Assembly: GCA_018881555.1 (NCBI GenBank)
Contig: JACAXG010000021.1
Span: forward strand, 6,744,114 to 6,808,113
Origin: Amblyornis subalaris
Taxonomy: Eukaryota; Chordata; Aves; Passeriformes; Ptilonorhynchidae
DNA: 64,000 bases
Reading direction: 5' to 3'
Position numbers and translations under genes: made by a program. Each line of letters begins with the position of its first letter. Position 1 is the first letter of the stretch. This document shows, piece by piece, positions 37,589 to 51,250 of the stretch. The notes under the pieces are model-generated. The model worked only from the letters and a program-made list of their open reading frames with translations. It was not told the origin of the DNA and did no database searches.

Positions 37589-40500
37589 ACTCCGATGTGT
37601 AGAAGCAATGGGGAAGTTTGTGTCCCATTTGTGGTAGGCTGGTGATTTATCAGTCAAAACATATGGATTAATATCACGTTGTGGCCTACATCAGAATATA
37701 ACTAGAATGAACTCACAGATGAAGAATGGTGGGGGGTGTTGGAACACAGTTGAGTCCGTGCTGGAATATTAATTGCAGATTTCCTGAGTTGCAAGTATTT
37801 TGCTGTGGGCTTTGTTTTTTAGCTATAACATCGCATTAGTGTGAATTCACATACTGTGGTGATGTGCGCAGTATAATATAAGGATTAGATAGGAGCTGAA
37901 ATAGAGCCAGCTGCTGGGCTCTGTTGATACAAGTTTGCCAGCAATTGCTGTTCCTCTACTACTCAGTTGTAGGCCTGGATTTTCAATAGAAGTGCCAAAC
38001 AATTTGAGTTTTGTACCTCAGTGGGGAAGCAAGTTTGTTGGACTCTTCATATAAGTCATAGATTTCCCACCCCCATCTTCCTGTCTTCTGGAGAAAGTCA
38101 GCTTTCATCTTGCCTTTTTCTGGGTTTGAAGGTATAGTCTGTCATTGAAAGTTTTTTTACTAGCATCATCTTTTGTGACTATTCCCACCATTCCCTCCCA
38201 GCAAAGGGAGGAAGGAGTTTTTACTCTCGGAAGTCCTGCTTTTTGGAGCTGTACTCGGAAACATTCCTATTTTAGTATCTGTGATGAGACATACTGAATT
38301 GTTAGGGGTGATGCTGTAGCTAATAAGAAGATGATGTTTCTTACTCTGCTATTAGAGTCTGTTAGAAACTACTGCGTGATGCTTCAGCTTGGGTTGCCAT
38401 TGCCTATCTACTGTGTCCTTTCCTTGGGCTAGGAATGTTTCCAGGATGGTCCTGAATCATATGTATGCTTCTGGACTATCTTGGTTTGTTACAAAACCTC
38501 ATTTTTCCAGGCTAGAGTGTGTTTTATCGAATGACAGTATTTGTCACATGAAGGCATAGGGTATTTCTGTTGAAGTCTTTGGAATGGGACATAATACTTG
38601 TTGTATTGTTATATGTCAGTAGACCCTAGATTTACTGTGCCACATGGCAAATGCTAGCCTGAGCTTCAGTGTTCCATCTAGTGCTTATTTTGTTTTTCTC
38701 ATTGTTTTTGCACGCACAGAGTTTAACCCATTGGGATTTGGAAACAAACAGGCTCTACCAGTACACGATTCAAAGAGTTAACTTGCTTTTGATGTGGCAA
38801 AACAAAAATGCTATGTTTGGGTCTGGTAAATCATATCCTTCAGTAATTTACTTAAGTAACTCACTCGCAGACTAATTCATGGTTGTGGGAGCTAGTTATT
38901 TATTTCTTGAAAATGTGGTTAATAATTGTAATAAATTTATGAAATAATGAAGTTGGTGGAGAAACAGTAAGTATTACAAACAGGAAAGAAATCAATGAGG
39001 AATATAAGCTAACTTTTTTTTTCTTCTTAACCCTATAAGAGATCAGATCAACCCTATAAGTTCTGCCAGTTTTGTATAATTAAATTCATTTGGTTAGGTC
39101 TCTCTGTTTATATAAAACTAAACCCAATGCAAACAGTATTGCTGCTGCTTTCACACATCTCCTCAGTGCTCCATTCAGCATCTTAATTCTACAGTAAAAT
39201 TTTTTTAAGTATTAATTATATCCGTTAGGTCAAAAGAACTGGAAAGTTCTGTATGTAATGTTGGTGTTACTGCCATTGCTATGTTATGAGATCAACATTG
39301 CTTTTAATAAATTCTTTGTAAATGTAAACATCATTAAATATTTTGAACAGCTAAACATCAACTAATGAATTTACATAAACACTGCTAATGAACACTTATT
39401 TGTTATTTTGCATCTCTGCAATTTAGTAACAGATTTTCAAGACAATAGGCAATTTTGTAATCTTAATTTTATAAAACCACTAGTATTTTTTTGTCCTCTT
39501 CAACCATTTAATATGTAAATTAGGTATTCTCAAGCTTAATGTTATTCATTTTTATAAAACAAATACATCATTAATCTGATTAAGTTCTTGGATGAGAGTG
39601 CTGTCCTCAGATCATTGTGGATCATTTATTGTTGGGCATACATCCAAAAAAATAGATTCAAGCATGGCACTTACAGTCTAGGTTTAGCAGAACTGTTGAA
39701 ACCCTTAAATGGCATTTTTAGAAGAATGGAAAAGCAGTGCTTACTTGTAACGGCAAGTATTATGCAAAACTTAGCAACGCTTCTTATCCTTAACTGCAGG
39801 TCACCGATAATAATTCAGAGCTTAGAATTGATGTTTTTCTTTGATGCATTTTAAGAGCATAATATAATAAAGTGAGCTTGTGTATCCTGAATCCTGTCAT
39901 TATTAAAGTGTGATGGTCACCATGAGATGTGTTGTGCCAGCAGCACTAACCACTGTACAGCTGCAGACCTCTGTTTTTCTGAACTCTGAAGTTGGCTGTG
40001 GCTTTCACATCATCTTGAACACCCACAAGAAACAGTTAATAAGAATACACATTTTGTGTGTGCCCTTGTGAAAATGTGGTGGAACAAAACTGACAACTTT
40101 TCACCTGTAGTGAATTCATGACTATTTGGTGTTTTCTAATCACTGCTGTTAGAACTACATTGTTCAATGTCAGGTCAGATTGTAACGCTCTTTAAAATTT
40201 CTAGATGGTTGGGTTCTTCTGTTTTCTTAATGTGAAGTCTATTAAAAAGGAGCACCATTTATGTGTGCTCTAATAGCTTTGGTAGAGGCATGAAATGTGA
40301 TTGCATTCAGCAGTAGCTGTGCAATTTCATTGGATTCCAAGGTCTGCTTTAAAGAGAATAAATTTAGAAAATAATAATTGGTGATGTTGTTATGCAAGAA
40401 GAAATACTTAAAAGTTTTTAGGTGAATTTGTTTTAACAGAAAACCAATCATAATGTCTTTATAAGATGAATAAGTGGATGCAACTCAAAAGAGAATGGTT

Positions 40501-43500
40501 GAGTGAATAAAAAAGAACAATTTTTCAGTCACTGTTCTGTTTCCACACTGAAAACAAAACCTTCTATGTTCTGCAAAAGATACATAGCAAAATTAAGTTT
40601 ATATAGTCTTTAAACAAGAATACTTTTATTGTTAAATGAAGATCTACCATTTACATTTTTATGTGAGGGGCACAAGACTTCAAGTTTCAAGTAGAGACTA
40701 AGTTCCATATTTATTTAAAATATTCAGACAATTACATCAGGAGTACTGAAATACAGGAAAAATTGTAATAATCTTACAGGGCCTAAGGATCATACCCACA
40801 TTCCAAAATGTGACAACAATAATTTGTTAATTTTGTGGTTGTGTAAAATCCTAGTCATTCAAAATGCCAACAGAATTCAACCACTTCTATGGTTTTTCTA
40901 GGAATACATGCACTTGGAAATAGTATCTATATATTAGAGTAGCTAGATCTTCTTTAAAAATAAAAGCATTGTGTGCTTTCTGTAATGCTTGAATTTTTTT
41001 TTTTTAATAATTAAAAATACTGAAATTTCCTTTTTAGTTCTCTGTAATGAAAGGATTGACTAATGAAGCCACTTACAAATTTTATAGCTAAAAATATCTT
41101 CCAAATGGTTAATCTTCTAAGAGTGGGTTCAGGGATATTTAATATTCCAATTTGCTGCATTTTGTCTTTGAGACTATTTTAAAACTAGGACTAGAGCTTA
41201 TAATATTTTAAGCACTATTATGATATTAAATATTTCTCACTGATGTAGGTGCAGTACTGCACATAATTCAATGTCACAATGTCACTGTAGATTAAAAGGA
41301 TGTTCTGGCCCAGGGTGAGTGCTTTATAAAATTTTATTCTTAGGTTAAAATATTTATCATTTTAAACATATAAAATACCTTTTTTTTCCATTGTCGTCTT
41401 GGAAAAAATGTCAGTTTATCATAGAAAAATAAACAGATTTCAAGACAGAAATTGATGTCTTTTAGATAGGGAACCAAAAAGACATGATTGGAAGGAGTAT
41501 GAAGTAATAAAAATATTAATTAATAGCATAAGTAGTTCTTAGATCTCTGGTAAAGTCTATGGATTTTTGCCTGCAGATCTCAGTTTCATGACTGAAAGAT
41601 ATTATCTACAAAACCAGAAAACAACAGATTTTAGTTTCTGGTGCATTCACATCCCCAGCTTGATGTAATGCNATGCTCTCTTCTCTACAAACCATCTTCC
41701 ACTTGAGCAGTGACTGGTTGAAGCAGGTTTCTTGTGCTCCCACACTCCAAGAAAACCTCAAGTCTTGTCCCACCAGTACCCACTGAGACAGCATCAAATG
41801 AAGTTCCTTTTCCCCTGGTAGAAAGGGCTGACAGCAGCAAGAGTACATCTGTTCCATATGCCCCTTCTTGGGTTGTTTTGGAGAATTCATACCCCTGGTA
41901 AGTAAGGTCTTGTGTGAACTGTGAACCAGTTGAAGCTCTTCTGATGTTCTGTATCAGATTGTGTTTATTTTTAGTTGGCTATCACTTACTGATTGTGCCC
42001 AAAGCATCACTTTAAAGCCATAATGCCTGCACTGTGATCAAAAGTTGGCTGACTACCACCAAAAGGTTTGAGCCCACTTCCTTCCTCTGTCATTTCTGAT
42101 GCTTTTTTGCCCCCTAATTATCAAGGTTAGAGCTTTTTTTTATTTGAATATGTTATTGAAGATTTTATCTCTAAGTTTTACTTCAGTAGTGAAAAGTAAC
42201 ATATAAGGCCAATATTTGGAATGTAAAGTTCTACAAGGGATCTTGTCAAATAAAAATTATATTTCTTTTTTGTATGGGAGAAGATTGCCTTCTGTAACTT
42301 AACTGTCTCTTGAAGATCTATTTGAGCAGCTCTTTGCTTAACACCACTTGTTTCTGCTGGTTAATGACTCTCAGTGCGAGATTTTTTACAGGCTGTGTTG
42401 TTCTCTTTCCTTTTCTCCCCCCCTCTTACTGACTATATTCAGAATTATGTGGAAGTCTCTGCTAGAGAAGAAAATAGGAAATCTTCCCCAAAACATCTGG
42501 TGAAACTAAGCTTTTTGACATTCATTAGCACTCCAAATGTTTCCCTAAACTGTTGTATCTATTAAACTCTGGATTGGAAGACTGGATGAGTTGTATTAAT
42601 AAATTTGCACTTATATAAAATTGTCATGACATTAATNATTAAAACCTAAGGGACAGCTCAAAGTTCACGTTTGTTACTACAATATATTGCTTTTCAATAC
42701 TTTCTTATGACCTGAATATGAAAAGGAAATGCTTAAAATAATAGCAAATCTATAAGCATGTTGGTGGGATCTCTTTCTGATTGTCATTCAGGAGTATTGA
42801 AGAAGAGCAGTTTAACAATTTAACATTTTCCTGGAGAGAGATTGTTAGTTTGGGTTTCCAGTTGTAGGTTTTGTGTATGCCCGCTCTTCATTACTTCTGT
42901 AACAATTCTGTACATCTCTTGGTTTGTAGTTTAACAGGTTTAGTCACCACACTTCAAAGGCATTATCTTCGCACTGAGGTCAGATAAGAAGAAAGGGTTG
43001 CTCATGCAGATCAGGCTGCTCTGACAGTGAACAATGAAACTTGCTGGCTTGCTGTTCAGTTTAGTTCCTAGAGCCTATATTTGCTCTACAGTTGTATTTT
43101 CTTAGATGCATAAAACAATTTTGGCATAAAATAATTTTATAACGGCTAATCTCCAGCACAGCTTTCCAGATTATGCAAATGACAGTAAAATTATTACTTT
43201 GTGAATTTTGTATATACAGTAAAATTACAGACACATGATTTTGTCTTTTAAAGAAGAAAATAATGTTTAAGCCAATATAAGCATGGGCTGCAGAATGACA
43301 TTCAGTTGTTTCTTGTGGGTCAGAGGGAGTTGTGTGTTTGAAAAGCTACATCTGTTTCAGTATAACTCTGTAAAACTATAAAGGAAGTGGAAGTTTGATT
43401 CTGGTATTATAATTCTATGATAACTGTCTTATCAGTGTTAGGTGCTATGGCCTACTTCTGACTTTTTGTAATAAAACTAGGTTTCTGTGCAGCTGTGTGT

Positions 43501-46500
43501 TAGAAATCTAATTAAAGAAAGCAGGTGTTAGGGCATATCTTGTCTAATAACTAACTTTTACAGACAGAATGTGCTCATTCTGAGCCTTCATTGCATTTCA
43601 AAACTGAACCTATCAGTAGCTACTACTTGGAAAATTATAATTTGTTTTTGCTACATCTTAAAAACTTTTTTTTTCTTTATCGTAGCAGTGACTTCCTGCC
43701 CAATACTAAATAAAAGCCTGTTGTAATCCTGGCCTGTGAATAGCTTGGGGTTCAGCATTCTTTCCTCTTCTGTGTCAGGTTTTCTGTCCTCACCACTGTG
43801 GAGCATTTTGTTTTATAAGGGGTAATGAATGGTGAATTGTTGATCTTCTGAAATGCTCCATTGGATCTTTCTGTTAAGAGCTCTGCCTTGCTAGAACTGA
43901 AGTCCAATGCTTAGCATTTTGTTAAGTTTAGGGACTGTATTTATGTAAGGCTAGACAATATCTGCTGCACTTGATGGTGAATTTGCATGAAGAGTGTTTT
44001 AATGGAGATGAAAAATCTTACCTTTCTTTCTGTGTGTATCTTACATAGATTTTTTTCATGTCTTACCCATGTATTTGTAGATATGTACACAGTGTGAATC
44101 GAACATCATGTCTGTGGTAAAAGATACATTTATTTCAGTCCTTTCCTCAAGATTTTCAGTTACTACTGAGGAAGATGTGATTTAAGTATCCCCAAAGTAG
44201 TTTGGTTCTATATTGCTAGAATGTAGTCCCAAGAATGACTGCACAAAATTTAATTTTAATATGAAAAATTTCATCATATTTGGAAAAATTTTAACTAGTT
44301 TTCAGTGGGAAAATCTACTCGAATACTTACAATAATTTTAAATTGTTCAGAATTTCGAATCTGCTGAAGCAGATGCAGTTTGGACTTTTATTTTCACAAT
44401 TTCTTTTCCCATTTCTCAACCTGTTACACTACCAGAACTTCACTGGGTCAAGTGTCACTGCTTCTGAGCCTGCCCTTGTTCATAACAACTGAAGACAGCT
44501 CTATTTCTCTGGGACAATGAAGCACATAGTTTTCAGGATAAAACTTGCACAAGCTTGAAATGAAGCATTTGTGCTGCATGCTTCTTTAACAATGGAAGAA
44601 GCTAATTTTAAGAGAAATGATTGTTCAGGGTATACCAGCTTCAGCTTTTGCAATCACCTATCAACAGTGACTAAGGACAAGAAATCACATGCCCATGAAA
44701 GACACAAAAAGAAGAACAGAAAAAAAAGCCCTAAAACCCAAAGTAAGAAAACACCAATATAATGTAAATTGGAAAATGGAAATAAAACTTAAAAACTAGA
44801 TTTAAGTTCTACAGCATATAAATGTAGGAAGAGATATGCTAAACCTCCGGTAAATCTAGACTGCACCTGATTCAGGTGGTTCATTTTCCACCTTCATCTT
44901 TTTTATGGCTTCATACTAATCTTGATGTCAAATACAGTAACTACGAGGCTGCACATTTAGTGCCAGATGATCTGCTAATCTGATTTTTCTTTTGGTAGAG
45001 TTAGTTTTCGGCTGGATCAGCTCCCTAATCCAACTTGCTGAGCAGTTGCATGGGAAATATAGAAGTATGCCAGGAGAGGGAAAGAACAGGACTGCCCTGT
45101 TTTAAGAGCAGGCCGTGCTTACCTCAAATTAAGTACAAATAAAACTTCGCATCTACATCCTAAATTGTGTTATTCAGTAAATAACAATTAATTTGAACCT
45201 GAAAATTTTGAGTGGGATTTAGTTTGTGTTATTACTTGTTCTTGAGATATGTGTTTACTGCTTTAAATATAAATCTTTAAAAGTCTTGCTATTTTTTTAA
45301 AAAAAGCAGATGAACCAAAGCTCAGTATTTAGGTTTTTCATTTACTTCATCTCTGCACAAAATTTTCTGTCAGTGGGTTATGAACTATTTGATTGCAGCA
45401 GTATACTTCATGCTTATGTAGCTTCCTTGTTCATAGTATTTTGGCTACCTTTTCATTGTGGATCAGCAGTTTTCTTCCTCTCAGAATGTTCTTGAATCCA
45501 GAATTTGTTAGTGGCTAGGCTATCATTACAATGACTTTACTTTCTGGAAGAAAGAAATCAGCTAGTTCACTTTTTCAGGTTTATACATTTATGAACAGCT
45601 GAATATTTAATAAGTTGCTGTTGCGGAAGGCTTTCATGATGCTTATCTTTTCTTCTGAGCACCTTTTTCCTCTGTCCTTTTTGTATTTTCAGCTACATAG
45701 CAGCTCATGTGCTGGAAGATGTTCTTTCATGAGTTGATGCAATTTACTAATGCANNAGAAAACATTACAGTTTTCTGCAGGTTCAGTAAATTTGCAAAAG
45801 GCATATCCAGCAAGTACCAGCTTGTATGAGCAGAGTGTGTGTCTTACAGGACCATGTGGCCAGGAGAAGGGTAGGGGGCAAAGAGAAGGATGGACCTTTT
45901 GTCTTTAATGGTGATGTGTTATTGTATCACCTCATTGATACAATAGACCACTGTGATTCCTGTCAATTCATGCCACTTAGTTTGTGGTATATTGCAGTAT
46001 TCTGTCTTCCCCTAAAGATCAGGTATCTTACCCTTCCTTTCTGTTGTGATGGTGGCACAAAACCTATCAATAAGTCTCATGAATAACTATGAAATATACT
46101 GCAGTTACTTTGAAGTTGATAATAATACTAATTTATAGTTAGAAAACTACTTGGGAGGATTACAGCCACTCCNTTTTATGGAAAAGGATAGGAGATGTTC
46201 TATATTGAAAAATATAAAATTATAACAGTGTATTAAAAAATCCGATTTTACTTCTTTAAAATATATCACTGTTTATTATTGAAAGTATCCAGAAGCGATG
46301 CAAGACAAAGCAAACACTTCTTTACTTCTAGATAAGGGGCTATAAAAGGGTCATAAAGCTGTACTTAGTGTAACGTAGGTAGCAAGTCAAGGACTAAGTT
46401 GTCGGTTGTACAATATCTCATGTAATCACAGCAACATTTCTCTTGCCTGCATAGAATAAAAATTTCACCTAAAGTATTGAAGACCATAATGATTAGCTAT

Positions 46501-47053
46501 TGTCACTTGTCTTACACAAGCCAGAAAATTTGACTGAAGTTTCAAACCTAGGGTAACCCATGATATAAGGTCAGACAAATTTTGCTTTGTTGGGAGTCTA
46601 AGTTACCATGACACAAGTGGTGTTGGGTAACTGGCTGTGATGCAAGAATTTGATTGAGAGTTTGAGTCCTTAATAATATCTTTCTGAATTACATAACTTC
46701 TTGATGGATCAGTATATGACTTTTAGAAAGATGCATAATTTTTACTTAAAGACTCAAAGAGATGGATAATGAACTTTATCGTCATAAAAGTCTTTCAATT
46801 ATCTAATTAAAATGAGCATCTTATTTTTGATTTGAAGTTTTCTAGTTCTGTATTTTTCCCTTTGGATTTTTTATTACTTTGTTTCTAGTTTACAGATGGT
46901 TTTACCGTTTTGCATTTTCATAGACTCATTTTAACCATCAATAATTTTATATTTTTATCAGGTATTTAAATAAGAATAGATGCCATCACAAACTTTTTCT
47001 GTCATAGCTGTTTCTGTTTACACTTTGTATTTGAAATGTAGCTTAATATTCCA

Positions 47054-47056
<3 letters not shown>
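37589..47056. other. Unassigned AT-rich unique DNA
   Basis: This is the longest stretch in the window without any identifiable transposon, about 9.5 kb. No gene, RNA or repeat family was recognised. The 94-codon minus-strand frame at 41606-41890 is more GC-rich than its surroundings but unrecognised. Homeobox-motif-rich patches lie at 39300-39590 and 43080-43270. Ns occur at 41672, 42637, 45756-45757 and 46173. Confidence 0.55.

Positions 47057-47101
<45 letters not shown>
47057..47101 (+). repeat. (TAA)15 microsatellite
   Basis: This is a perfect trinucleotide repeat of 15 TAA units (45 bp), followed by a degenerate AATGATAATA tail. It is likely to be length-polymorphic in the population. 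Confidence 0.98.
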
Positions 47102-47103
<2 letters not shown>

Positions 47104-50100
47104 GATAATATATCGTTAACATTTTTAATATTATTCATACAGTTTTGAAGCTGAGATAGGATTTTTACTAAGTCTCACAGTACTTTGCATTACAACAGCA
47201 GAGGTTCCTCTTATGACTGAACTTTAATTAAGCAGAACAAGAAAAATTATGTTCAGGTAGCTTAACAAGTCTTGTTGCTAATTGTTCTCATTTTCCAGAA
47301 AACAAGTTAGCTAATAGCTTTGGTTTTGGTTTTTTTTTTTCTTTTTAAAGAATATTTGTAAATACAGTACATTGTTTGTATTTTCCTTTTTCTCACTAAA
47401 AGAAGTAAGAGATATGTAAAAAGAAAAGAGATATCCTTACCTCCACCCACAAATCCCCACTTTAGTAGAAAAAGAGAAGGCAGAATAATCTCAGAATTTC
47501 ATCAAAATCCGAAAAATGTACCTTTTTTTTACCCTGAGAAAAAGTCAATACAGTCATTTTTTGGACAAAATATATTCTTTTTTTTTTTTTCCTTGACTGA
47601 AGAACATCCAAAAAGACCACAGTGAGTAAAAACAGATTGGTGTTTACTGAGTTCTATTAAGTGAGCTGTTATTCTTGCTAGCAGTGATAAAAAAAATTAA
47701 TCCCAGTTTGCAGAATAAGCCTAGTGAAGGAATTAGTTTTATTTGTTTATCTTTTGCAGTTTTTTTGGTCAATTTTTAGTCTGAAATTTGGTGACAGTTG
47801 GGTCATAATGCACTTGGACACCTAGAGTAAGGTAAGAATATGTGGTGGAGAGAAAAACACTATGTACACTGTGCTTTTAATTATGTAATATTTAAATAGA
47901 TTTCATAAGTATTTTCTTTAAATACCTAGGAGAAAATTCTCTCTTACCATGCTTTGATGAAAGCTATAACCCTGCTGTGCATGTGGGAGTTTTTTGTTGT
48001 TTGTTTGGGTTTTGGTTTTTTTTTATGTTTTTTTTTTTTAATTTTCATGGCATTCATAGCAAGACATATACTGCAATGAATTAATATTTGAGCTTAACAG
48101 CTGTTCCCTGAGCAGAACAATATTTACAGTTTCATACCAGTTTTAGCAGAAAACAGGTTTTACATAATTTCCCTTTACTTCAGCATACTGTGTACTAAAT
48201 TTCTTACCCCTAAAAAGTTCTGTGTTTTATTGGTTGTAAAAGATTTTTAACTAAGGGGAAAAAAATGTGAGTAATGATGTTTTTAAAGAAAATATCAGAC
48301 TCTGTGATAACCAAGGATGTGCTCAAGTGGCATGAATACTTCAGTTCCAGATGGGTCAGCTTTAGGGGTCAAGTTGTGAAGAGAAAGCCATCACACACAC
48401 TTCATCAACACCGTGGAATGAGAGACCAGTGCATTTACTGAGCAATAGATTTCCAGTGAGCGTATAAACTAATTGGTGGATGAACATGCCCCAGGAGCAA
48501 TGATTTTAAGGTCATAGCAGGCTCAGTGAATTGTGCTGACTTACACTGTGTCTCAGTGATAGCTGATCTTACCAATGAGCAGTTTAGAGGCATTCAAGCC
48601 TGAACTCTTTTCCATGTGCCTTGAATGGCATGTCAGCGGTCACTGTTTCTGACATCCTTTATATTTGTCCAGTCAGCTCTAAATCTTTAGGTTGGGCTTC
48701 AGCGTACTCAGGAAAGAAAGGAGAGAAGTGATTACTTTCAGTCATTGAGTTCTGAAGATCTTAGTGTTAATTATGCCAAACACGGTTCGTTCATCAACAA
48801 ACTAGAAATGTTAAAGAGAGAAGAGAGAGGGAACTGATATTTTTGGTGATCAAAAGTATCCCAATTATAACTTTCTATTGCTTAGCTTTTACTTATTTCT
48901 TCTCAATAATTCTGTATCCTGTCTTAAAACATTAATTAATCAGTAAATACTGATTTTTATTTGACATGTCAAATTCACAAGCTGAAAAATTGCTGTAAAT
49001 TATTTAAGAAATTAAATAGTGGACGTGTCAGTCATATATCCCTTCCCTGCTAGTGGTACATTGCTTCTCATGTGCAACGTTTTCTTTTGTTTTGGATAAA
49101 TGTTTATTCATTCTTTGTCTACTGGGAGTGCAAAACAGAACCATGCAGAGGTCCTTTTAAATTTACAATCAATTAAGAAATGCTACAGTAGCNCTAATTC
49201 CCTTTTTTTGGAGGAGAGAGGAAGTTTTGGGGGTTAAGGCTTTGCTGAGAGTGTTTTTTTTAATCTTAATAGTAATTAAGTAGTTTAAAAACAACTCTGT
49301 TAATTTTTAGATAAAATTCCGCAGAAGGTCTATTCAGCATAGTCTATGGGCATGGACATGTGTTCTGTGAGCCTTATAAAGTAAAAAAAAAATAAGAGTT
49401 AACATGTTTTTGGCCTTACATTTAAAATCTAATAATGATGACGTTCGTATAAAATATAGGAGTGTTTAAGTACAATAATTTAGTTCTAAGTACTGGTGTA
49501 TATATTTTTAAATATATGTGTGTGTGTGTAAATTAGCATGCACAGATATGTGCACTCCTTGAGAATGTGGACTGAAAATAGTAACAATGTTGTGCTATTA
49601 ATTTTTGAAACAATTTATCTTCTGTAGTGTGTGAATATATGTGAATCCTCTTCATCTAGGAAGCAGCTAACAATCGGGTATTCATCATAATTATTTTTAA
49701 GACAGAAAAAGGCTTGATTCCATCCTTCGATGTAAATAGTATGATTTGAGTAAAGGAAATGGTTTGCTATGACCTTTCTATACAACCTTTGGTTTCCTCA
49801 AAGTCCTCCCTTTAGATAGTAAGGAAGCAACCACAGACATTCCTACCAGTANGAGTTAGAACAAGCAGTAGGACTGGTTGATAGTCTGCTACACATGATT
49901 AAAACTTTAGAAAACTGATGTGTGTGGCATTTACTAAAATATCTGTGTGCAAATTTCTTCCCACTTTTATGCAGCTGTATACCTGTATAGAACTTTATGC
50001 TATTGAATGGAACTCCAGATTTACAGGATTTAGGTTTAGTTTGAAAAGTCACAGAACCATTTAAGTAGATTATATTTAGTTAACATAGACCTTGAATATT

Positions 50101-50783
50101 CTTGACAGTTCTCCTTTTCGGATTAACAGAAAACAATCAGAGTTAGAATCAAATGTGGAATTAGTTTGTAACCTTGCTATGTGTATTAAAGGAAGCAATA
50201 TTGTAATTAAAATGCAGATAAACATTGTGGAAATCTCACATAACTGTAATAGGATGTACTCATCATATGATTTTACTTCATTATACTCTATTACTTTATC
50301 CTCTTGCTGTGTCTCTGCAGCTGCTTTGGTGGGGGATATCAATATTCAATTACAAAAATTAAGTAATCAAATCAAATTTCTTTTGTATTTGCTGCAATGA
50401 CATTTAAAATAAATACTGCTTCTGAGCAGAACCAGAGCACAACTGCTTCAATAACTCAAAATACAAATTGCAGATTTTGGCTAATATGATAGTTCTCTGG
50501 TGTTTTGAAAACATGTTAAAATATTAATGATTATGCATCCATCTTAATATATTTAGAACATTTTAATGTAATGTTAGCTGGAAAAACAAGGAGAATTATG
50601 GCTAGCAATCTCTTCCTTATTCTTAACCATTCAACTAAGTAAAATGGGAGTATTTTTCTGTATGCTGTTGTATATTATATGCCATTTTAACTTTTGGTTT
50701 TGTAGTGCTACTGTCTCTCTTGTTGTGAAACAAAACCGACATCTGTGTGGGGTATGACTTTTCTGTGTAATGTGATGATGATG
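47102..50783. other. Unassigned AT-rich unique DNA
   Basis: No gene was recognised. Several T-rich or GTTTT-rich runs occur (47320-47345, 47571-47590, 47990-48040). A short TG run is at about 49516-49528. A good GTAAGA donor at 47820 has a strong upstream acceptor (about 47759), but all three frames between them contain stops. Single Ns lie at 49193 and 49852. Confidence 0.55.
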
Positions 50784-51250
50784 AAACTAGACCAGGTTGC
50801 TCATAGCCACATCCAACCTGGCCTGGAACACTTCCAGGAATAGGGCACCCACAGCTTCTCTGGGCAACCTGTTCCATTGCCTCACCACCCTCACAGTAAA
50901 AAATTTCTTCCCAATATCTAATCTAAACCTGCTCGTTTTCAGTTTGAATCCATTCCCCCCTGTCCTGTCACTGCTCTTGTAAATAGTCTTGCCCCATCTT
51001 TCCTGTAAGTTCCTGGAAGGTCACCTGGAAGCCTTCTCTTTTCCAGGCTGCACAATCCTCATAGGAGAGGTGCCCCATCCCTCTACTCATCTTGGTGGCC
51101 CCGTCTGGGCTCACTCCAAGAGGTTAATGTCCTTCCTGTGCTGGGGACCCCAGAGCTGGATGCAGCACTGCAGGAGGGGTCTCACCAGAGCAGAGCAGAG
51201 GGACAGAATCATCTTCCTTGACCTGCTGGCCACACTGCTTTGGATGGCGA
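50784..51250 (-). mobile_element. CR1 LINE fragment lacking its 3' terminus
   Basis: This is bird CR1 in minus orientation, running from 'aactagaccaggttgctcat' (3' UTR) to the end of ORF2. The minus-strand peptide SALVRPLLQCCIQLWGPQ at about 51135-51230 matches the usual CR1 ORF2 segment. Unusually, the first 70-75 bp of the 3' end, including the ATTCTATGATT-type terminal repeats, are missing, while CR1 copies normally retain the 3' end and lose the 5' end. A secondary deletion or a non-canonical insertion is implied. It is not functional. Confidence 0.93.

Noticed and set aside
38280..38345. C/D-box snoRNA-like TGATGA...CTGA spacing
   Set aside because: No terminal stem and no correctly placed D box.
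41600..41910. Possible plus-strand exon ending in CTG|GTAAGTAAG at about 41900
   Set aside because: The donor is strong, but the best acceptor gives a 75-bp segment open in two frames with no protein-like conservation signal. Not distinguishable from chance.
3526..43180. Every ATGCAAAT octamer as a POU-factor site
   Set aside because: The motif also occurs at about 3526, 4685, 33991 and 37480 without context. In AT-rich DNA several copies are expected by chance, so octamers were used only as supporting texture.
47759..47820. Exon-like segment between a good acceptor and a GTAAGA donor
   Set aside because: All three frames contain stop codons. A noncoding exon cannot be excluded but is not supported.
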